From: Adiantum capillus-veneris
Taxonomy: Eukaryota > Streptophyta > Polypodiopsida > Polypodiales > Pteridaceae
DNA length: 64,000 bases
Assembly: GCA_014529385.2 (NCBI GenBank)
Contig: CM043963.1
Coordinates: forward strand, 92,826,912-92,890,911
Direction: 5' to 3'
A program made the translations under genes and the position numbers. Shown piece by piece: positions 1 to 12,329 of this stretch (positions are counted from its first letter, which is position 1; every line of letters starts with the position of its first letter). Below the pieces are notes generated by a model. The model saw only the letters and a list, made by a program, of their open reading frames with translations, was not told the origin of the DNA and searched no databases.

Positions 1-264
1 AAGTAAAACACACACAAGGCTAAGTGAGGGGCAAAATGCGCCCTCACCTCTTTAAATAGGAGAAGATAGATCACGATCACTCATGGTGAGTAGTGCACAT
101 AATTGTTATCATCCCAAGCACTGAGTAGGCCAGGTTCTACTCCTCCTAGGGAAGCCACAACATGTAGCCACCTCTGATGTGTCATAGTAGAGCAGAGCAG
201 CCATTGCCCCTTTAGCAAGGTAGGGTAGATGAGGCCCAATTATAGAGCAAGAAATTTTTAACCA
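1..264 (-). repeat. Element E, left LTR copy (3' LTR if minus-oriented), truncated by the window edge
   Basis: The first ~264 bases match 26395-26664 almost base for base (shared stretches include CACAACATGTAG and TAGAGCAGAG). The match stops in both copies just after TTTTTAACCA, the expected CA end of an LTR. Read on the minus strand the repeat begins TGGTTAAAAAT and is preceded by a weak purine run (AGAAGGAGA), which would make this the 3' LTR of a minus-strand element. The outer end lies outside the window. Orientation is an inference. Confidence 0.6.
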
Positions 265-331
265 TGTTATCTCCTTCTAAGGGAATATTCTCTTAGCATT
301 GAGTAATATCTGCTGTAAAAAGATGAAAAAT

Positions 332-1837
332 CTATTTAGAGAGGTTAAGAGTAACCTCTGTTGAGTTTTTTGTTATCCAAAAGGGGTTGTAGTGTATTCG
401 CAAAAAGTTATAGAAGATTTTTTGTTTGGCAGCACAAACTAATGCAAACTCTGCTAGTATAAGTTCAAGACAAAGAGTGAAATCTTTGGTAACATCCGTA
501 AAGATGCCATTCAAGGCATCAGATATCCATCTAAATTTATGTTTATGAATCTTATAGGTGGGAAAAAGTACTGGTATTTTAGTATCCTAAAGAGAATAAC
601 CCAGATTTCCTAAGTGTCTCGAGATGTTATTGGTAACCTCTTGTAGGGCTGTGTTGAGTCTTGTGAATTCCTTCCCAGATACCCGAGAATGTGGTGCTTT
701 CCAAGCTAAGTTTTTGCAAATAAGAGTGGGACAATTAGGGCTTTTATCCAGATCTACTATGAACCAATTTTTTGACAGACTTTGAAATTCAAGAGCCAAT
801 TGTGGTGTAATTCAAGAGATATCTGTAGACAACCATTTTCTAGGTACATGTGAGATTTTTTGGAAAAAAACATTCTTCCACCAATTTAGCCAAGTCCAGT
901 AGGACTGCTTTCTCTAATTAGTGAGAACTGATAAGGTCAGTTAATCTGCTAAGTAAAGTTGATAAAGCAAGATATGGGTTTTTGGGAAAGTTAGGTATGT
1001 GATTAAGCCCATTAGCCAGGAATTTCCAGATTGTAATATTTTCAATGAAGCTAAGATCACAAGTATAAACATGCATACCATATGTATCAAAGTCTTTGCA
1101 AAATGTGATAAACTGGTTACATACACAATCAAGAATGGAGTTGTGTCGAAGAAAATCATTACTGTAGACCAAATTTTTAATAGGTTGTTGATACTTCCAG
1201 CCAATAAGTACATTGTCAAGTAATTTGTGGTTACCAAAAACTAAGTCAAAACACCCACAAAAAAGTGTCTTAGGGTGTATCCAATTGAGAAGCTCATTCT
1301 GAAAGAGACAGTGAACGTAAATATAATCTTTGCCTGGAGTTTTTTTATTGAGAAACCGCCTTCCACATGGGCTCACAGCAACCTACATGTTCATCAATGC
1401 TTATAAATCAAGAAGGTGCCTGATTGGGGTGTTTCTGCCTCTTCCTCTAGTGTAGCTACGAGATTTTCCTCGACTAGAGGAAGAGCTAGGTATCTAAAAA
1501 GAAGTAAAAGAGTTGGGAGTAGCAAGAGAATCAGGTCTTTTTAGTGACGGGGGGTCATCTTCATCAATACAGGCTTGAGTAAGCTAGTGATAATCTTTAC
1601 TCCTTTGTAATTAGCATAATTGGTTAGATAAATTCCAGGTTCATCAAACTTTAGCTCCTTCAAGATATCCAGCATTAGCCCATGAAAGATGTTGAAAGCA
1701 ATTGGACCAATTACTATCTGTTTAGCTTGGCCACCCAACCAAGAACAAATAAGGGAGAGATGAAAGTCCACCGGTTTTTCGGGGAAGAGTAGGTCTAGAT
1801 GGTTAAGAATAAACCAAATGGCATGATCAAACCACAT
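332..1837 (-). pseudogene. Decayed element-E coding region, product not recognised
   Basis: Four minus-strand open stretches (332-514, 587-799, 918-1376, 1541-1837) lie close together in changing frames. The 1541-1837 piece has a protein-like composition with Trp, Gly and Leu-rich helices (for example SLICSWLGGQAK and GPIAFNIFHGLMLDIL). The 918-1376 piece is a 152-codon stretch rich in Phe, Leu and Asn. The region sits next to the putative 3' LTR of E, where Athila/Tat-type elements often carry an extra ORF, so a broken 3' ORF is the best reading. I recognise no catalytic motif. It could also be chance open frames in AT-rich DNA. Confidence 0.3.
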
Positions 1838-2996
1838 TATGCTGGATTTGCATGAGGCTTGAGAGTCAAGAAACTTGCAGGCACATTTAACATAGGGTCC
1901 AAAAACATTCCATATGGATTATGTATAGAAATCTGGGTTACTTTTGGCAAACTCCATGTTCCCCTTTGTACAAATGTAAAGGCCTTTATTGGAAAAGAAT
2001 TTAGAATGGTTGATGAAGTTGAGGTTGAAGGGGGCTTTTATGAGTTCCCCTTTGTCAAGGAATTGTCCACCTTTCAAAATTTTGAGTCTGCAGTCTTCAA
2101 CAGTAGAGGCAGGGAGATTAGCTAGATAAACCCAGGTTTCACTAAGAATTGGTGCTAGAAAGGCTTTGTTAGGTAGGACCCGGAGCTAATGGTCCACTCC
2201 AAAAGATTCAATTTCAATCTGCCTAATATGTAGGAAAGGAAAAAGCTTGGAGATTTTTGGTACCATTTCTAAGAGGCTAGTCATTGAGGGAGCAAAGATT
2301 ACTCTGAAATTCTTTGACGGCTTCAAGAGCCGCACTATCTCTATAAAAGATACCACGTGTCTGAGGGATGGTTGGAGTAGCCGAGGTACTCATAAAAGAA
2401 GGATCGAGGCCGCATAGTTTTTTCAAAAATTTAGATAGATCAGTCCCAGAAGATGTAAATAGGGCAAGCTCATGCTAATAGTGGACAGAGAGTATAGGTA
2501 GCTAGGTTATGTACTGGGAAATCAAATTCACACCATCTTTGGAATCCTTATCCAAGGTAGCCAAAATCTTGACCCAATCATTAAAAGATAACATGTACAA
2601 GATAGACATCTTTTTTTGTGGTAAGAGCCGAATCATATATTAGTTGAGAAGCATCCAAGCTGCCAATACATCTGAGGACAAGAGATGTTGCCATAGAGAG
2701 GGGTTCAGAAGATAATTCCAAGCCTTGCGAGTGAGCAAGGGTCTACAATATACAAATTAGTTAGTAAGGCTATGACTACTTATGGTATTAAGTAACACAA
2801 CATTTGGCCTTTCTTGCCAAGAAAGGTCGATTTCTAACTGCTAAGGCATTTTGGAGTATGGTCTTTTAGGTAAAACTTAATCTGCTCTAGAATCCTTGTA
2901 TGATTCTTTGGGTTGTATTTTACTTTCATTCGGGTTGTCATTCTAAAGTGTTTGTGATCCTAAAAGGAAATATATAAACATAAATATGATTAGTCT
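1838..2996. other. No gene seen; probably decayed interior of element E
   Basis: I see no long open frame with protein-like content and no RNA gene. Short frames on both strands are consistent with degraded retroelement interior. The segment ends where LTR-like fragment F1 begins. Confidence 0.4.
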
Positions 2997-3737
2997 TGTA
3001 GATTGGGCCTGCAATCCTTAAACCAAAAACGTCAGAGACTACAATAGCCGTGAGCAGGAAACCAGAAAATTAGTCTATGAGGGACCACCTACCACCAGCC
3101 AACCAGTCAAGGGATTATAGACTGTGGGTCCAACTTAGAACTAAGATTCAAAACTATTTTCTAAAGCCAACATCCCGATTTATCCAAAAGAATGGAAAAA
3201 CCTTATGTTTAGGATGTGTGTGTAGCTGTTTTAACATAAATAATAAGACATAATTGAACTTTTACATTCAAAAGACAGCTGGCTCCAGAGAAAGGAAAAT
3301 GATAAGTACAAAAACAACTCAGTCTTAGAATTATCTTTGTACAATGCTTATAAGAATGAAGCCTCATTCCATTATACAGATATCAGAAGTACTTCCCCCG
3401 CAGTAGGTGTAAGTGTAATCATGTGTAGAAAATTGCTTTAAGCCAAAAAAACTTCCAAGATAAGATAGAGTCCTTACCTGTATCCATCCAAACACAACAA
3501 CAGATACATTAGCCTTGGATGTGTTTTACACGTATCAATGGACTATACCAGTTTTGTTATCCATGTCCATCTTACAACTTTTTTTAACTTACAAGCACAG
3601 TCCAAAGTACTTATGTGTTCCATATATATTTTTTAATTAAAAATATTTTATTATTTTAAAGTTTATATTTCTTGATCTTTTAGCATGAATATTATTCTGA
3701 TTAGAAGGCCATAACCCCTTCTAATCCAAGTGTCTCA
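2997..3737. repeat. Family F LTR-like repeat, copy 1 (probable solo LTR)
   Basis: It begins TGTAGATTGGGCCTGC and matches 63584-64000 (shared AATAGCCGTGAGCAGGA and ATTATAGACTGTGGGTCC). Its second half matches 41478-41968 (shared CCTTGGATGTGTTTTACA). The end is put at GTGTCTCA (3737) by comparison with copy 2, which ends TTGTCA next to a polypurine-type tract. An alternative end at 3758 would leave a 4-bp GTCT on both sides (2993-2996 and 3759-3762), a possible target-site duplication. No coding region adjoins it, which suits a solo LTR. Confidence 0.55.
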
Positions 3738-4407
3738 TCCCTCATCAACATCTTATCAGTCTTTTTCTTTGCTAGATCAGTGAAACTCCATTTCTCTTGC
3801 TTTTTTCAATACATGAAGCCATAAAGTAAAGAAGCCTAAGAAATCTTTAAAAATTCCATTAATAGTACAAGAATATCAAACTTGTTTTTGTTTATTTAGG
3901 ACAGATATAGTATATGCCCATTAGGGTTCATGGAATCCAACCTTCCCAAGTTTGTATGTCAATTACACTAATTATACACCTCTTAGAAAACCAAGTGGTA
4001 GAGAACCCTTAATGTAAACGTGGTATCCAGTCGATAACAAATGTCAAATCATGAAAAAAGGAACAGTTGACTTTAGGGTCTTTTTTCAAACTATACCTGA
4101 CCTTGTGAATGCCAAAGAAGTTTTTCATGACACCATCAAAACAACCAGTATCAAACAAGTCCAACATCAGTATGCAGCCGGGGCATACCCCCAACTCCCA
4201 ATTAGTTAGTATTTGCGCAACCTGTATCAAGTTGGAGGAAACAACTAGTAACAGTAAATAGTCCAATACCAGTAAAAATCCAGGGTATACCCCCCATCCC
4301 CAAAATATTTTTTTGAACAGTATGCAAACGTAGTACGTCTTCTATCCATGCAATGAATCATCAGAGTATTGTGTTGTGAAGCCAAGCGACAACAACCACT
4401 ATAACAT
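3738..4407. other. Unassigned AT-rich segment
   Basis: I see no convincing gene. The open stretches at 4009-4266 and 4245-4529 on the minus strand overlap in different frames, and the second runs into the element-B LTR, so neither is taken as real. The last five bases (4403-4407, AACAT) are the probable target site of element B. Confidence 0.4.
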
Positions 4408-4648
4408 TGCGCGCATCTGCCGTATGTGTCAAAGTAAGGGACTTGCCGTACACTGTGTGTGAGCCACAAATGGCTGCAAGCACACAACCAGATTAATCTA
4501 GCAAGCTCCAGAGAGCAAGGGTGTGTCACTCACCGCCCTACCCTCACCTTCGTGGAGGATTCCTCACCAAGGAGAAGAGGGAGCTATCACCGTACCACGC
4601 TCAACCGCCTCGCCGCCGCCGTACCATTGCAATGCTCGAACACGCACA

Positions 4649-4706
<58 letters not shown>

Positions 4707-4748
4707 CACACACACACACAAGCACACACACACACACACACACACACA
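4649..4748. repeat. (CT)n-(CA)n microsatellite inside B 3' LTR
   Basis: A CT run (4649-4673) passes directly into an interrupted CA run (4673-4748). The partner LTR has only a CT run (25629-25677), so the CA part arose or expanded after insertion. On the element's sense strand it reads GT then GA, downstream of the TATA box. Confidence 0.95.
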
Positions 4749-4834
4749 AGGAGATGAAGAAGAAGATGGAGATGGAGCAAGAGCACTCTTCAATTGCACA
4801 AATGAGAGAATGAGCGATTTTTAGGTTTAAGTGA

Positions 4835-4842
4835 CTTTTATA
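4835..4842 (-). promoter_or_regulatory. TATA box of element B 3' LTR
   Basis: The minus strand reads TATAAAAG followed by TCAC, 162 bp from the LTR start. The same octamer stands at the matching place in the right LTR and in both LTRs of element C. Confidence 0.65.
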
Positions 4843-5004
4843 TGAGCTCGCCCATTCACACTTGGACGCCCATGCTTAGCCAACTAACCCTTGAATGTTC
4901 CAGTTAGAGTACGCCTCTCATCGACGATCACTCTTACCCTTTTTCTATTGGACCTACAAGCCCATCCCATGACTACTAGAAGTGGACGCCCATGGTGGTT
5001 AACA

Positions 5005-5017
5005 TGCCCCCCTTCCT
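5005..5017 (-). other. Polypurine tract of element B
   Basis: The minus strand reads AGGAAGGGGGGCA immediately before the TG that starts the 3' LTR. This is the plus-strand priming site position for LTR elements and supports the minus orientation. Confidence 0.75.
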
Positions 5018-5481
5018 GATGTAGATTCCGCTCGCAGAATATAACAGTGCAGCATCGGGATCCACGATAGGAGTACCTGCAGCAGCAGAAGAAAACCAAC
5101 ATTGTGAAATCTCAAAGCCAGCATGTGCTGGCGTGCAATGAGTGATATGCATACATGATATTCTAGGAAATGAAAAAAAAAATCATGAGTTGTAACATTG
5201 CCAACTAAAACAAGCGTAGTACCTGCATGAAATACAATTGAATTAAGGTCTATTAGGTTGACTCTAAGAGAAGTACACAAGAGCTAGGGCTAAAGTAAGT
5301 ACTAGATTGACCAACATTAATTAAAAATCATCGACTAAAGAGTAGTTAACCCTAGGAATGCTCGTCGGGGTCTAAAGACTAGTGATCTTGTCACTAATAC
5401 CACTTAAGTGTGATCAACATAAAATACTTGCTTTCTCTTTTTTTTCTTTTTTTCTTTTTTGTTGTCATAGTTGCTACAAGT

Positions 5482-5594
5482 AGCTGGGGGACTTGAGGCC
5501 TCAAACACCAGCAGCACAGCTGGGAGACTTGAGGTCTAAAATACCAGCTTGAGCATAAACTAGCCGGGAGACTCAAAGTCTCAAATACCAGCTT
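5482..5594. repeat. Three-copy degenerate minisatellite
   Basis: Three units starting at 5482, 5518 and 5562 share AGCTGGGAGACTTGAGG-like sequence followed by AAATACCAGC. Spacing is 36 and 44 bp. Confidence 0.6.
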
Positions 5595-7175
5595 AACACA
5601 TGGACTTCCACAACACAAGTCACACTTAGGTGGAATAAGCTAGAGAGAACTATATCCTCATAGCCTAAAACATTACTAAAGTTACTACAATTAATAGACT
5701 ATTTAGGAATTAAAGTCAACAATTAAGTGGTTTAGTTTAGCCTAAGATCCTGATACCTACTTAAAGCCAACTAATAGACCAAACTTAAGGAGAAGAACAA
5801 GGTACTAGAAGTTTGAAAAAATTATAGCATCTAAATTGGCAATGTCACAAATTCATAAATTTTATGCATTGTTAGAAACTCAAATGACAAGATGAAAACA
5901 TGTAAATGTGGAAAGCATAGATAAAAGGAACTAGTACACTTGATATAATGGAGAACATCCGTTGTAACATGTAAACATCCATTGTCGTTGTCCTTCGAAG
6001 GCATCCTTATGTAGTCACAAACTGCACAATAGTCACCACCAAAGATCCACCTTCTAGAGACACATCAATGGGAAAAAAGAACTTTGCTAATCACTAAACT
6101 CTAAAACAAAAACACTCCTATCGTACTAATCCTACCTACCCTCCATCACTCGACTGATGAGGATCAAAGTGGAGGTTGGAGAGCTTGATCGGTAGCTCTA
6201 AGTCTAAACCGCCATCCTCATCAGCAAGGTAGGTGTAATCCTCTTTTGGTAAGGCAATGTGTCTTGTCTGTCTAATCACCATTATCATCCTCGTCCTCTT
6301 CCATGAAGAATAGTATTAGGAATGTCACGAGGCGTGCATACTTAGCCTGGGCAAAAGGGTATACTTAGGCAATTGGGCGAACTTCCTTGATAGAATAGGG
6401 ATCCTTTGTAGTTAAGAGGTGGACTAGCCACTCTAACTCCTCAACATTTCTCTCACAAGCAAGTGTTTCAACCGAATCCCATTCAGAGGAAATATGAGGA
6501 TAACATAAATGCATTACTTGGGACAGGTAAAAAGAATATTCGTAAGAATCAGCCATATCTGTGAACACAAATAGAGGATTGGAACTAGAGTGGATCTCTT
6601 CAGATAGCTGATTCCAATGTTAGAATTTAAAGCTACTGGTAAGTCGTCAGTTCAGTCAATGAAACTGGAATAGAGAGCAGAGACTAGACTGAAATAATTA
6701 TTTGAACTGAAATAGTATACTAAAATGAGAGACATACTGGACAACTGGAAAAGTGTTTGCAATTTCAGATTCATAGTTCAAGGACAACCAGTACAAGGTG
6801 TAACGGGTTGAAGCTCAAATGATTATAGTGGTAATGATTACAAGGTGAAGTTAAAGGCGAAGAGATTGTAGCTTGAAAATACTTGAAAGCTAAAGCCAAG
6901 AGAACTAAGAAGCAAGAAGGTCGATTACAATGTCATGGATCCTATTTATAGCCTTCCAAAAGTTACTGTAGTAACTACCGTGATAATTACTGATGTGTGA
7001 CTGATCCACTGTTCGGCTATCCAGGAGACAGTTCCCGCCTGCTGGTACTGTCTTCGCCTTCTACATCCTTCCCTCCTTTCTTGAATTTTGGTATAACTCC
7101 AAAATTGTTGAAAAAATCCACCTCCTGATTCTAAAGGGGTGTTGAGGAACCTATGTGGGTTCCTAGTTGTGGCCC

Positions 7176-7195
7176 AAACCCTAAACCCTAAACCC
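7176..7195. repeat. Short interstitial plant-type telomere-like run
   Basis: Nearly three units of CCCTAAA (AAACCCTAAACCCTAAACCC). It is too short to imply a telomere, but the repeat type is the common land-plant form. Confidence 0.6.
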
Positions 7196-7940
7196 ATTTG
7201 TCTGTTTGCTGAGTTGGCCGATGTTCCTCATGATAGTACTACTCTGGAGTTGCTAGCTCTTCTGGTATTGCTAGCTTTATGCCATATTTCATGCTTGTGA
7301 GTGCTTCACACCCTTATAATTGTAATTCCAAGAGTGACCAACCAAAGAAATTCCAACGCCTCACTGGGAAAATCCTTCGTCAGATTGTGGGATGGAACTA
7401 CCCAGTATCCTTCCACTGAACCCGCTTCCTCTTGCCCTTCTTCTATGCTGGTGATTCAGAAGTTCCAGTGCTAGCATTGTCCTTCTGGATAAGTCGATAA
7501 ATGGCCTCTTGCTCAAGCTAATCCCGCCTTGCAGTGGACATCTCCAATTCATGAGATGTGAGAGGATTATAGGTTTTGGTGTCGGAATCATACAACGTGC
7601 GTCTACCCTTTGTCAGACGGGTTCTGGCCAGTTTATGACAATGCAAGGCTGTGTGGATCCATCCTTCCAGAAGAGGCTAATTTGTTTTAATTCTGGCCTC
7701 AAAGAGGATCTCAGCCATTTCTGTGTACTGTGGCCCCAATCTTAGTTTAGTCGTAATATCCTTTTCAAAAATCTTAGAGGACTCCACAGTAAGTTGAAGC
7801 AGATGATTTGTGATCTTGGTGAGACCTTTGAGCTGGATCTTCCATCCCCATATAGAGCTTGACCCTCTACATTTCTCCTTGTAGTTCAAAACATCATTTA
7901 GTTGGAGAGCATCATTGATCAGTGTTTGCCAGGTTTTCCA

Positions 7941-10398
7941 TTATACAGTGGCTCGCTCATACCAATCCTGAAGATCATCAGTGATGTTAAAGTATGTGAG
8001 CCGATCCACTGGTTCTGGACGTTGAGGATACAAAGCTGGGAAAAACCTAGGCAGCTCAGTCTCTCTAGCAGGCAATGCATATAGGAGAACTGGGGAATCA
8101 GGTACAAACTCTAGAAATTTGAGAACATCCTGGTTCTCCTGCTGCATCATCTTCCTGGTGACTCGAACCTGCTGAAAAAGTCTTCGGAGAGCAGTTGCAT
8201 GTTCCCCTACTATCATTTGAGTCCGCGGTCCTTTACTCCTGGAATTTTGATCTTCAATAATAGCTTGTACCCTTTGGTCCAAAACTCCTATGGCAATTTG
8301 CATTTGAAGTAGAACTTCTTTCAGTTGATTCCTGACCTCCTTCATACATTTATATGTAGGCATGTTCCCAAGCAGAAGCTCTAATTCAATGGCCAGGGAA
8401 TGACAATCTGCAATAGACTGTCACTGCCAGTGTGGATTGGCCAGCTTATCATCAGAGGTTAGTGCCCATTCAGGTACCCTGTCTAGTAGCTGAATTCTGT
8501 TGGGATGCTCAGGTAATTGGCACAACTCCTGATCATGGAAAGCGGCCGATTTCCAATGCTGGATCATTTCTCTGGCGTCGACATATAGTCTCTGAAAGCG
8601 TTCCAGATCAAAAAGAAGAACATCATCCTCCATATATATCCTAGTAATAGGAGCTTGCTGATCTCTTAGCCTCTTGTTCAGTATGATGAGTTGTAATGAA
8701 TGTTTCTCATCACCCTTCAAAGTCTCAGTTCACAGCTTTAGCTTTTTCTTTCACATTTGAATTGTGTTGTGACTGGTGTACTGGGGAGTCTTCAGTGTTG
8801 CCTGGTTGTTGATCATCAGTCCCCTGGTCTCTCGACTACTGATCCTTGTACTGGTCTGGCTGGTTTGTGTTGGGCTGACTGTCCCCTGTGGTAGTTGATC
8901 CACCAACACAGATCCTGAAGGCCAAGATGGAGGAGAGTCATCATCATCATCATGTTTATCTGCTGGTTAATCCTATCTCTCTTCATCCTTCTCTTCTGTT
9001 TTTCAGAATCCTCATCGAGGTTATTCTGCTTATCAATGTAGTCTAGAATAGCTTGATTTACCAAAGCACTGTTATATTCAGAAAGCTTATCATGCAAATC
9101 ACTATGCATTGTTTCCATAAATGCTTTCAAATTATCCAGATTGAAAATGGCGTTGTCTTCTGGATTCAGAATATCAGCCAAGTTATTGTAAATGTATCTT
9201 TCTATTAAAGAGGCTTTTAATGCAGTGTGGCTAGTCAGCAATGTGTTGAAATCGACTCTCTTGATCCTTAGCATAGTCTCAAATCTGTCAGCAGCTCTCT
9301 CAGCCTCTGCCTTGTCTTCAGCTAACTGCATATTCTCCAACTCAAGCTTTAATTTCTTAATTTCCAATGTCTGAATTGTCCTGGCTTACTGATTTTCAAG
9401 AACACTATGCCGCAAGGATTGTACCCCTATATCCTATTTCAACTTCTGAACTTGCTGCTCACTGATCCTCAATTCTTCTTTTAACTTGGTCACTTCATCA
9501 GTAGAGACGCCGAGTCATCCATCATTCGTCCCAAAGCAGTGACAATCGTATTCCAGGATGACTAGATAAGCAATGAGCAACCATCCACTACTGTTGCTGG
9601 GTCATGAGGTAAGTGTCTCGTAAATCGTAACAGGAGCCATATATGCTAATGTGGTAAAGTCAGGTTTGTGCAGGACTAATCGTCGTGTGAGGGAGTGACT
9701 CTGTAGCTGTTGTAATCTGTTCTTTTTGGTTAAAGATAAAGCCAATTCACTAAAAGGAATAGGAACTTTACTGGCCGGGACTGACAAATTTTGGACCTTT
9801 TTCTTTATCAGTATGGACTGCCAGCTTCTCAGTACTGGTTTTTTTTTGCTAGTCTTTTCCAGCAGTAGTGTGTGCTGGATTCTGCCCCGCTTGCTGGCTG
9901 GTCCCAACAGTAATCTTTGCTAGAAGCTGTTCTGCCTGGCCGATTGAAGTGCTGGCTTGCAAAAGATTTTTCAATAGGCACATTTTTAACATGACTTTCT
10001 AGTTGCTTCAAGAAAGTATTTCTCTCGGCCAATGTAGTTTTCGGTTTCTTTGAACTACGAGCTTCCACCTGGGTGGCCTTTCTCTTCTGTCGAGTGAGAG
10101 CCAATTGAGTACCTGGGGTTTCTTCATCTGAAGATAAGTCAACATTGTTAGTCGCCAGGATGGGTTTCTGACTCCAAGACATCCGTACCTGGTCATGAGC
10201 ATCAGGAGAAGTTGCCCAGTAAAGAAACTGCCAGACATACCAGGCTATAGAAACAGTCTGAGACTTTAACTTGGCAGTCTGTTGAAGCACATTATGAGAT
10301 AGAATCTGACATAAGTTGACAAAAGCTATGGCATCTAGCCTCTTTGCAAGGAACATAGAAAACAGTTTTTCTGAGACATATGTGGGATTATTTTTCAT
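7941..10398 (-). pseudogene. Element B 3' ORF (ORFX-like), frameshifted
   Basis: Minus-strand open pieces at 9829-10398, 9602-9907, 8816-9367, 8421-8720 and 7941-8363 follow one another in three frames. They read as one long broken ORF. The first piece has a globular start followed by a Lys/Arg-rich segment (QKRKATQVEARSSKKPKTT). The 8816-9367 piece is strongly helical (LKLELENMQLAEDKAEAERAA), as in a coiled coil. The 8421-8720 piece contains CQLPEHPNRIQLL, which resembles CQWLLDHPNNLIHLV in the tail of element C ORFX. Gene order (protease then ORFX) also fits if RT and integrase are absent. Function is unknown; a structural or nucleic-acid-binding role is only a guess. Confidence 0.55.
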
Positions 10399-10671
10399 AT
10401 GTAAGCAACGGGGACGTCCAGACCTGCTTTACTGGAACCCCTTGTGCACTCGCCTTGCGTTTTTTCTTGGCTGCATCATCTTCCTTAAGAGATGCACTTA
10501 TTTGTTCTGTAGTTGCAACGGTCTTTCTCGAGCCTCAACTCTTGCTTGGATCTTTTTAAGCTTTGTCTGTTCTTTGGTTGCTTTCTCTTCATTTATTCTA
10601 GTACACACATTTGCTTGATATCGTCACCTCTAATATCTCGTACTCTTCTTGTCTAATTTTCGATTACGGCC

Positions 10672-10945
10672 GATCTCTAGTGAAGAGTCACTAAATGAAT
10701 CACTACTTGTGTCTTCTGCTCCCTTGGATAGATTGTCATCTAGGGTACCACTGGGCCCTGAATGCTTTGTCCCCACATTTGCACTAAGATTTAACTCTGA
10801 GGACGAAGCTGATCTCTAGTGAAGAGTCACTAGATGAATCGCTACTTGTGTCTTCTGCTCCCTTGGATAGATTGTCATCTAGGGTACCACTAGGCCCTAA
10901 ATGGTTTGTCCCCACATTTGCACTAAGATTTAACTCAGATTCTTT
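10672..10945. repeat. 139-bp tandem duplication in element B coding region
   Basis: 10672-10810 and 10811-10945 are near-identical (both start GATCTCTAGTGAAGAGTCACTA and contain TTGGATAGATTGTCATCTAG). The 139-bp period is not a multiple of 3, so it shifts the minus-strand frame encoding the acidic Ser/Asp tail after the protease. Confidence 0.9.
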
Positions 10946-11369
10946 GTCCTCAGAGTCAATTTCAATCGATGATTCTGACCCCAAATCGTGTGGGCTATAG
11001 TCTTGTGAGACGCTACTGGTTCCAATGCCAGTCAAACCTTCATCTTGTAGGTCATCAAAAGCTATATGCATTGCTTCTAACATAGGTAAGGGTACGAGTG
11101 GTGGCATTTCATCCCTCTCAGGTGTTACCCAAGTTGTCCCCACTGTTTCTCCAAGTGTCTATGGTTGCTGCTAAGTGGACCCAATCCACATTGTTCGACT
11201 CACTCATCCCAAGTAGTACATCGATATAAGGAGAATCTTCCTCAACTACAATGTCCACTTTACATGTGTAACAATACTGCAATGGGATTGAATGAATTGT
11301 GATGTCAGATCTATGATCAATTGTAAACCTGTTTCCTAGAGTATGTGCTCGACCAGTTACAAGATCCAC
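10784..11369 (-). pseudogene. Element B region downstream of protease, acidic tail
   Basis: Two minus-strand pieces in different frames (11118-11369 and 10784-11143). The first contains VDLVTGRAHTLGNRFTIDH and follows the protease after an in-frame stop. The second is very acidic and Ser-rich (SSIEIDSEDKESELNL, TSSDSSSDSS). In element C the RT would begin after the equivalent linker; here the sequence passes into the duplication and then ORFX, with no RT motif. I do not recognise a domain in the tail. Confidence 0.5.
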
Positions 11370-11454
11370 TCAAATGACAGAATCTTGGAACTGCAAGTAG
11401 ACATGGTTTTTAGACCAGTCATGCACCATTTTGCTTCCCTCGTGAAAGGACGTC

Positions 11455-12276
11455 CTAAATCATCTCAGATGCCTTAGTGTGCTTGGAGAAATCCATAACA
11501 ATGAAGGTATTTCTTATTTTATGTCCAAAGACCTTGATCTTGAAATCTTCTAGCATCCCAATAGGTTTAACACTAGACTCATTGGCCATCTTTAGTACTA
11601 TGGTTGTGGTCCCAAGGTGAGGTCTTCCCATAGTTTCCCCACAATTTTTAGTCACAATGCTAACCCCAGTGCCACCATCAAGGATTCCCTTCACAGTTAA
11701 TCCCTTGGTAGTGATTGGTATGGTCGCATTGGATTCATCGCCCTCAAAGTATTGTCCCAACTTGTTAACAGGTATTTCTACAACAGAGTTCTCATATAGG
11801 TTGGATTTTGGATCAAAGTGTTCCTCCTCTATTGGCATCTCCCTAGCTCCATCCATTTGTGCAAATTGTGGTAGCCCGACCTTCAGTTCTCCATTGAAGA
11901 AAGCTCGAAGAGCTAAGAATAGCTCAGGGTCTCCATATAGTTTGGACATGATGGCGGTTCTAACTTCTGAAGCCATGAAATCCACCAATTTGGCAATATT
12001 TAACGGCACCTTTTGGGCTTCAGTCCCTAGATGTGGGGAAGATAGGATCTCCATTTCTTCGATAGGGTTAGGTAGTCCCTCTCTAAACATTATTTCCAAC
12101 AAGAAGTGAGTACACCCACTTTCCCATGACTTTAAGTCACTTTCTTCTTGGATGACACTAGGTATGGCTAGGGGTCTATGGACTTTGTGAGGTTGTTGTT
12201 GTGTAGAGAACAATGTGTCTGTAATTTGGATCTGCCTAGGTGTTGGCTCTAGATCCCTTTGGGTATCTTCTACCAA
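11455..12276 (-). pseudogene. Element B retropepsin and upstream linker
   Basis: A 273-codon minus-strand frame with an aspartic protease core near its C-terminal third. ILDGGTGVSIV is the D-[ST]-G-type active site, here D-G-G, an unusual substitution. It is followed by the beta-rich body ending IRNTFIVMDF. The N-terminal part (SEVRTAIMSKLYGDPELFLALRAFF) matches in kind the region upstream of the protease in element C (ILTDLLTTPVKCIITLAELL). In Ty3 elements this protease cleaves Gag-Pol. The frame breaks just before the LGRPF-type motif, which continues in another frame near 11445. The enzyme is unlikely to be active. Confidence 0.7.
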
Positions 12277-12329
12277 AATCCTTGATTGCTTGACTCGCTC
12301 GATCTCCTCTGTAGGGTTTGGATAAGTTT

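Larger units (their letters stand above)
4408..5004 (-). repeat. Element B 3' LTR
   Basis: 597 bp, matching 25402-25949. The shared blocks (CAAATGGCTGCAAGCACACAA, CTTCGTGGAGGATTCCTCACC and TAGCCAACTAACCCTTGAA, among others) are collinear. Its minus-strand start abuts a purine tract at 5005-5017. The length difference from the other copy comes mostly from a CA run present only here. Confidence 0.85.
5018..7940 (-). other. Element B 3' non-coding region
   Basis: About 2.9 kb between the last recognisable ORF and the purine tract. No convincing coding sequence is visible. It holds a three-copy degenerate minisatellite at 5482-5594 and a telomere-like run at 7176-7195. Small frames (6365-6568, 6946-7197, 7361-7591, 7677-7889 on the minus strand) may be remains of the 3' ORF but show no recognisable motif. 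Confidence 0.45.

Noticed and set aside
4459-4824. Open frames encoding Ser-Leu, Thr-His or Arg-Glu repeats over microsatellites (also at 25414-25772, 39465-39897, 41085-41382, 43288-43629, 61895-62239)
   Set aside because: They are translations of CT, CA or GT runs in LTRs or intergenic DNA and have no protein-like content outside the run.
7176-7195. Telomere or telomere-adjacent position
   Set aside because: Fewer than three repeat units inside a retroelement; chance or a relic.
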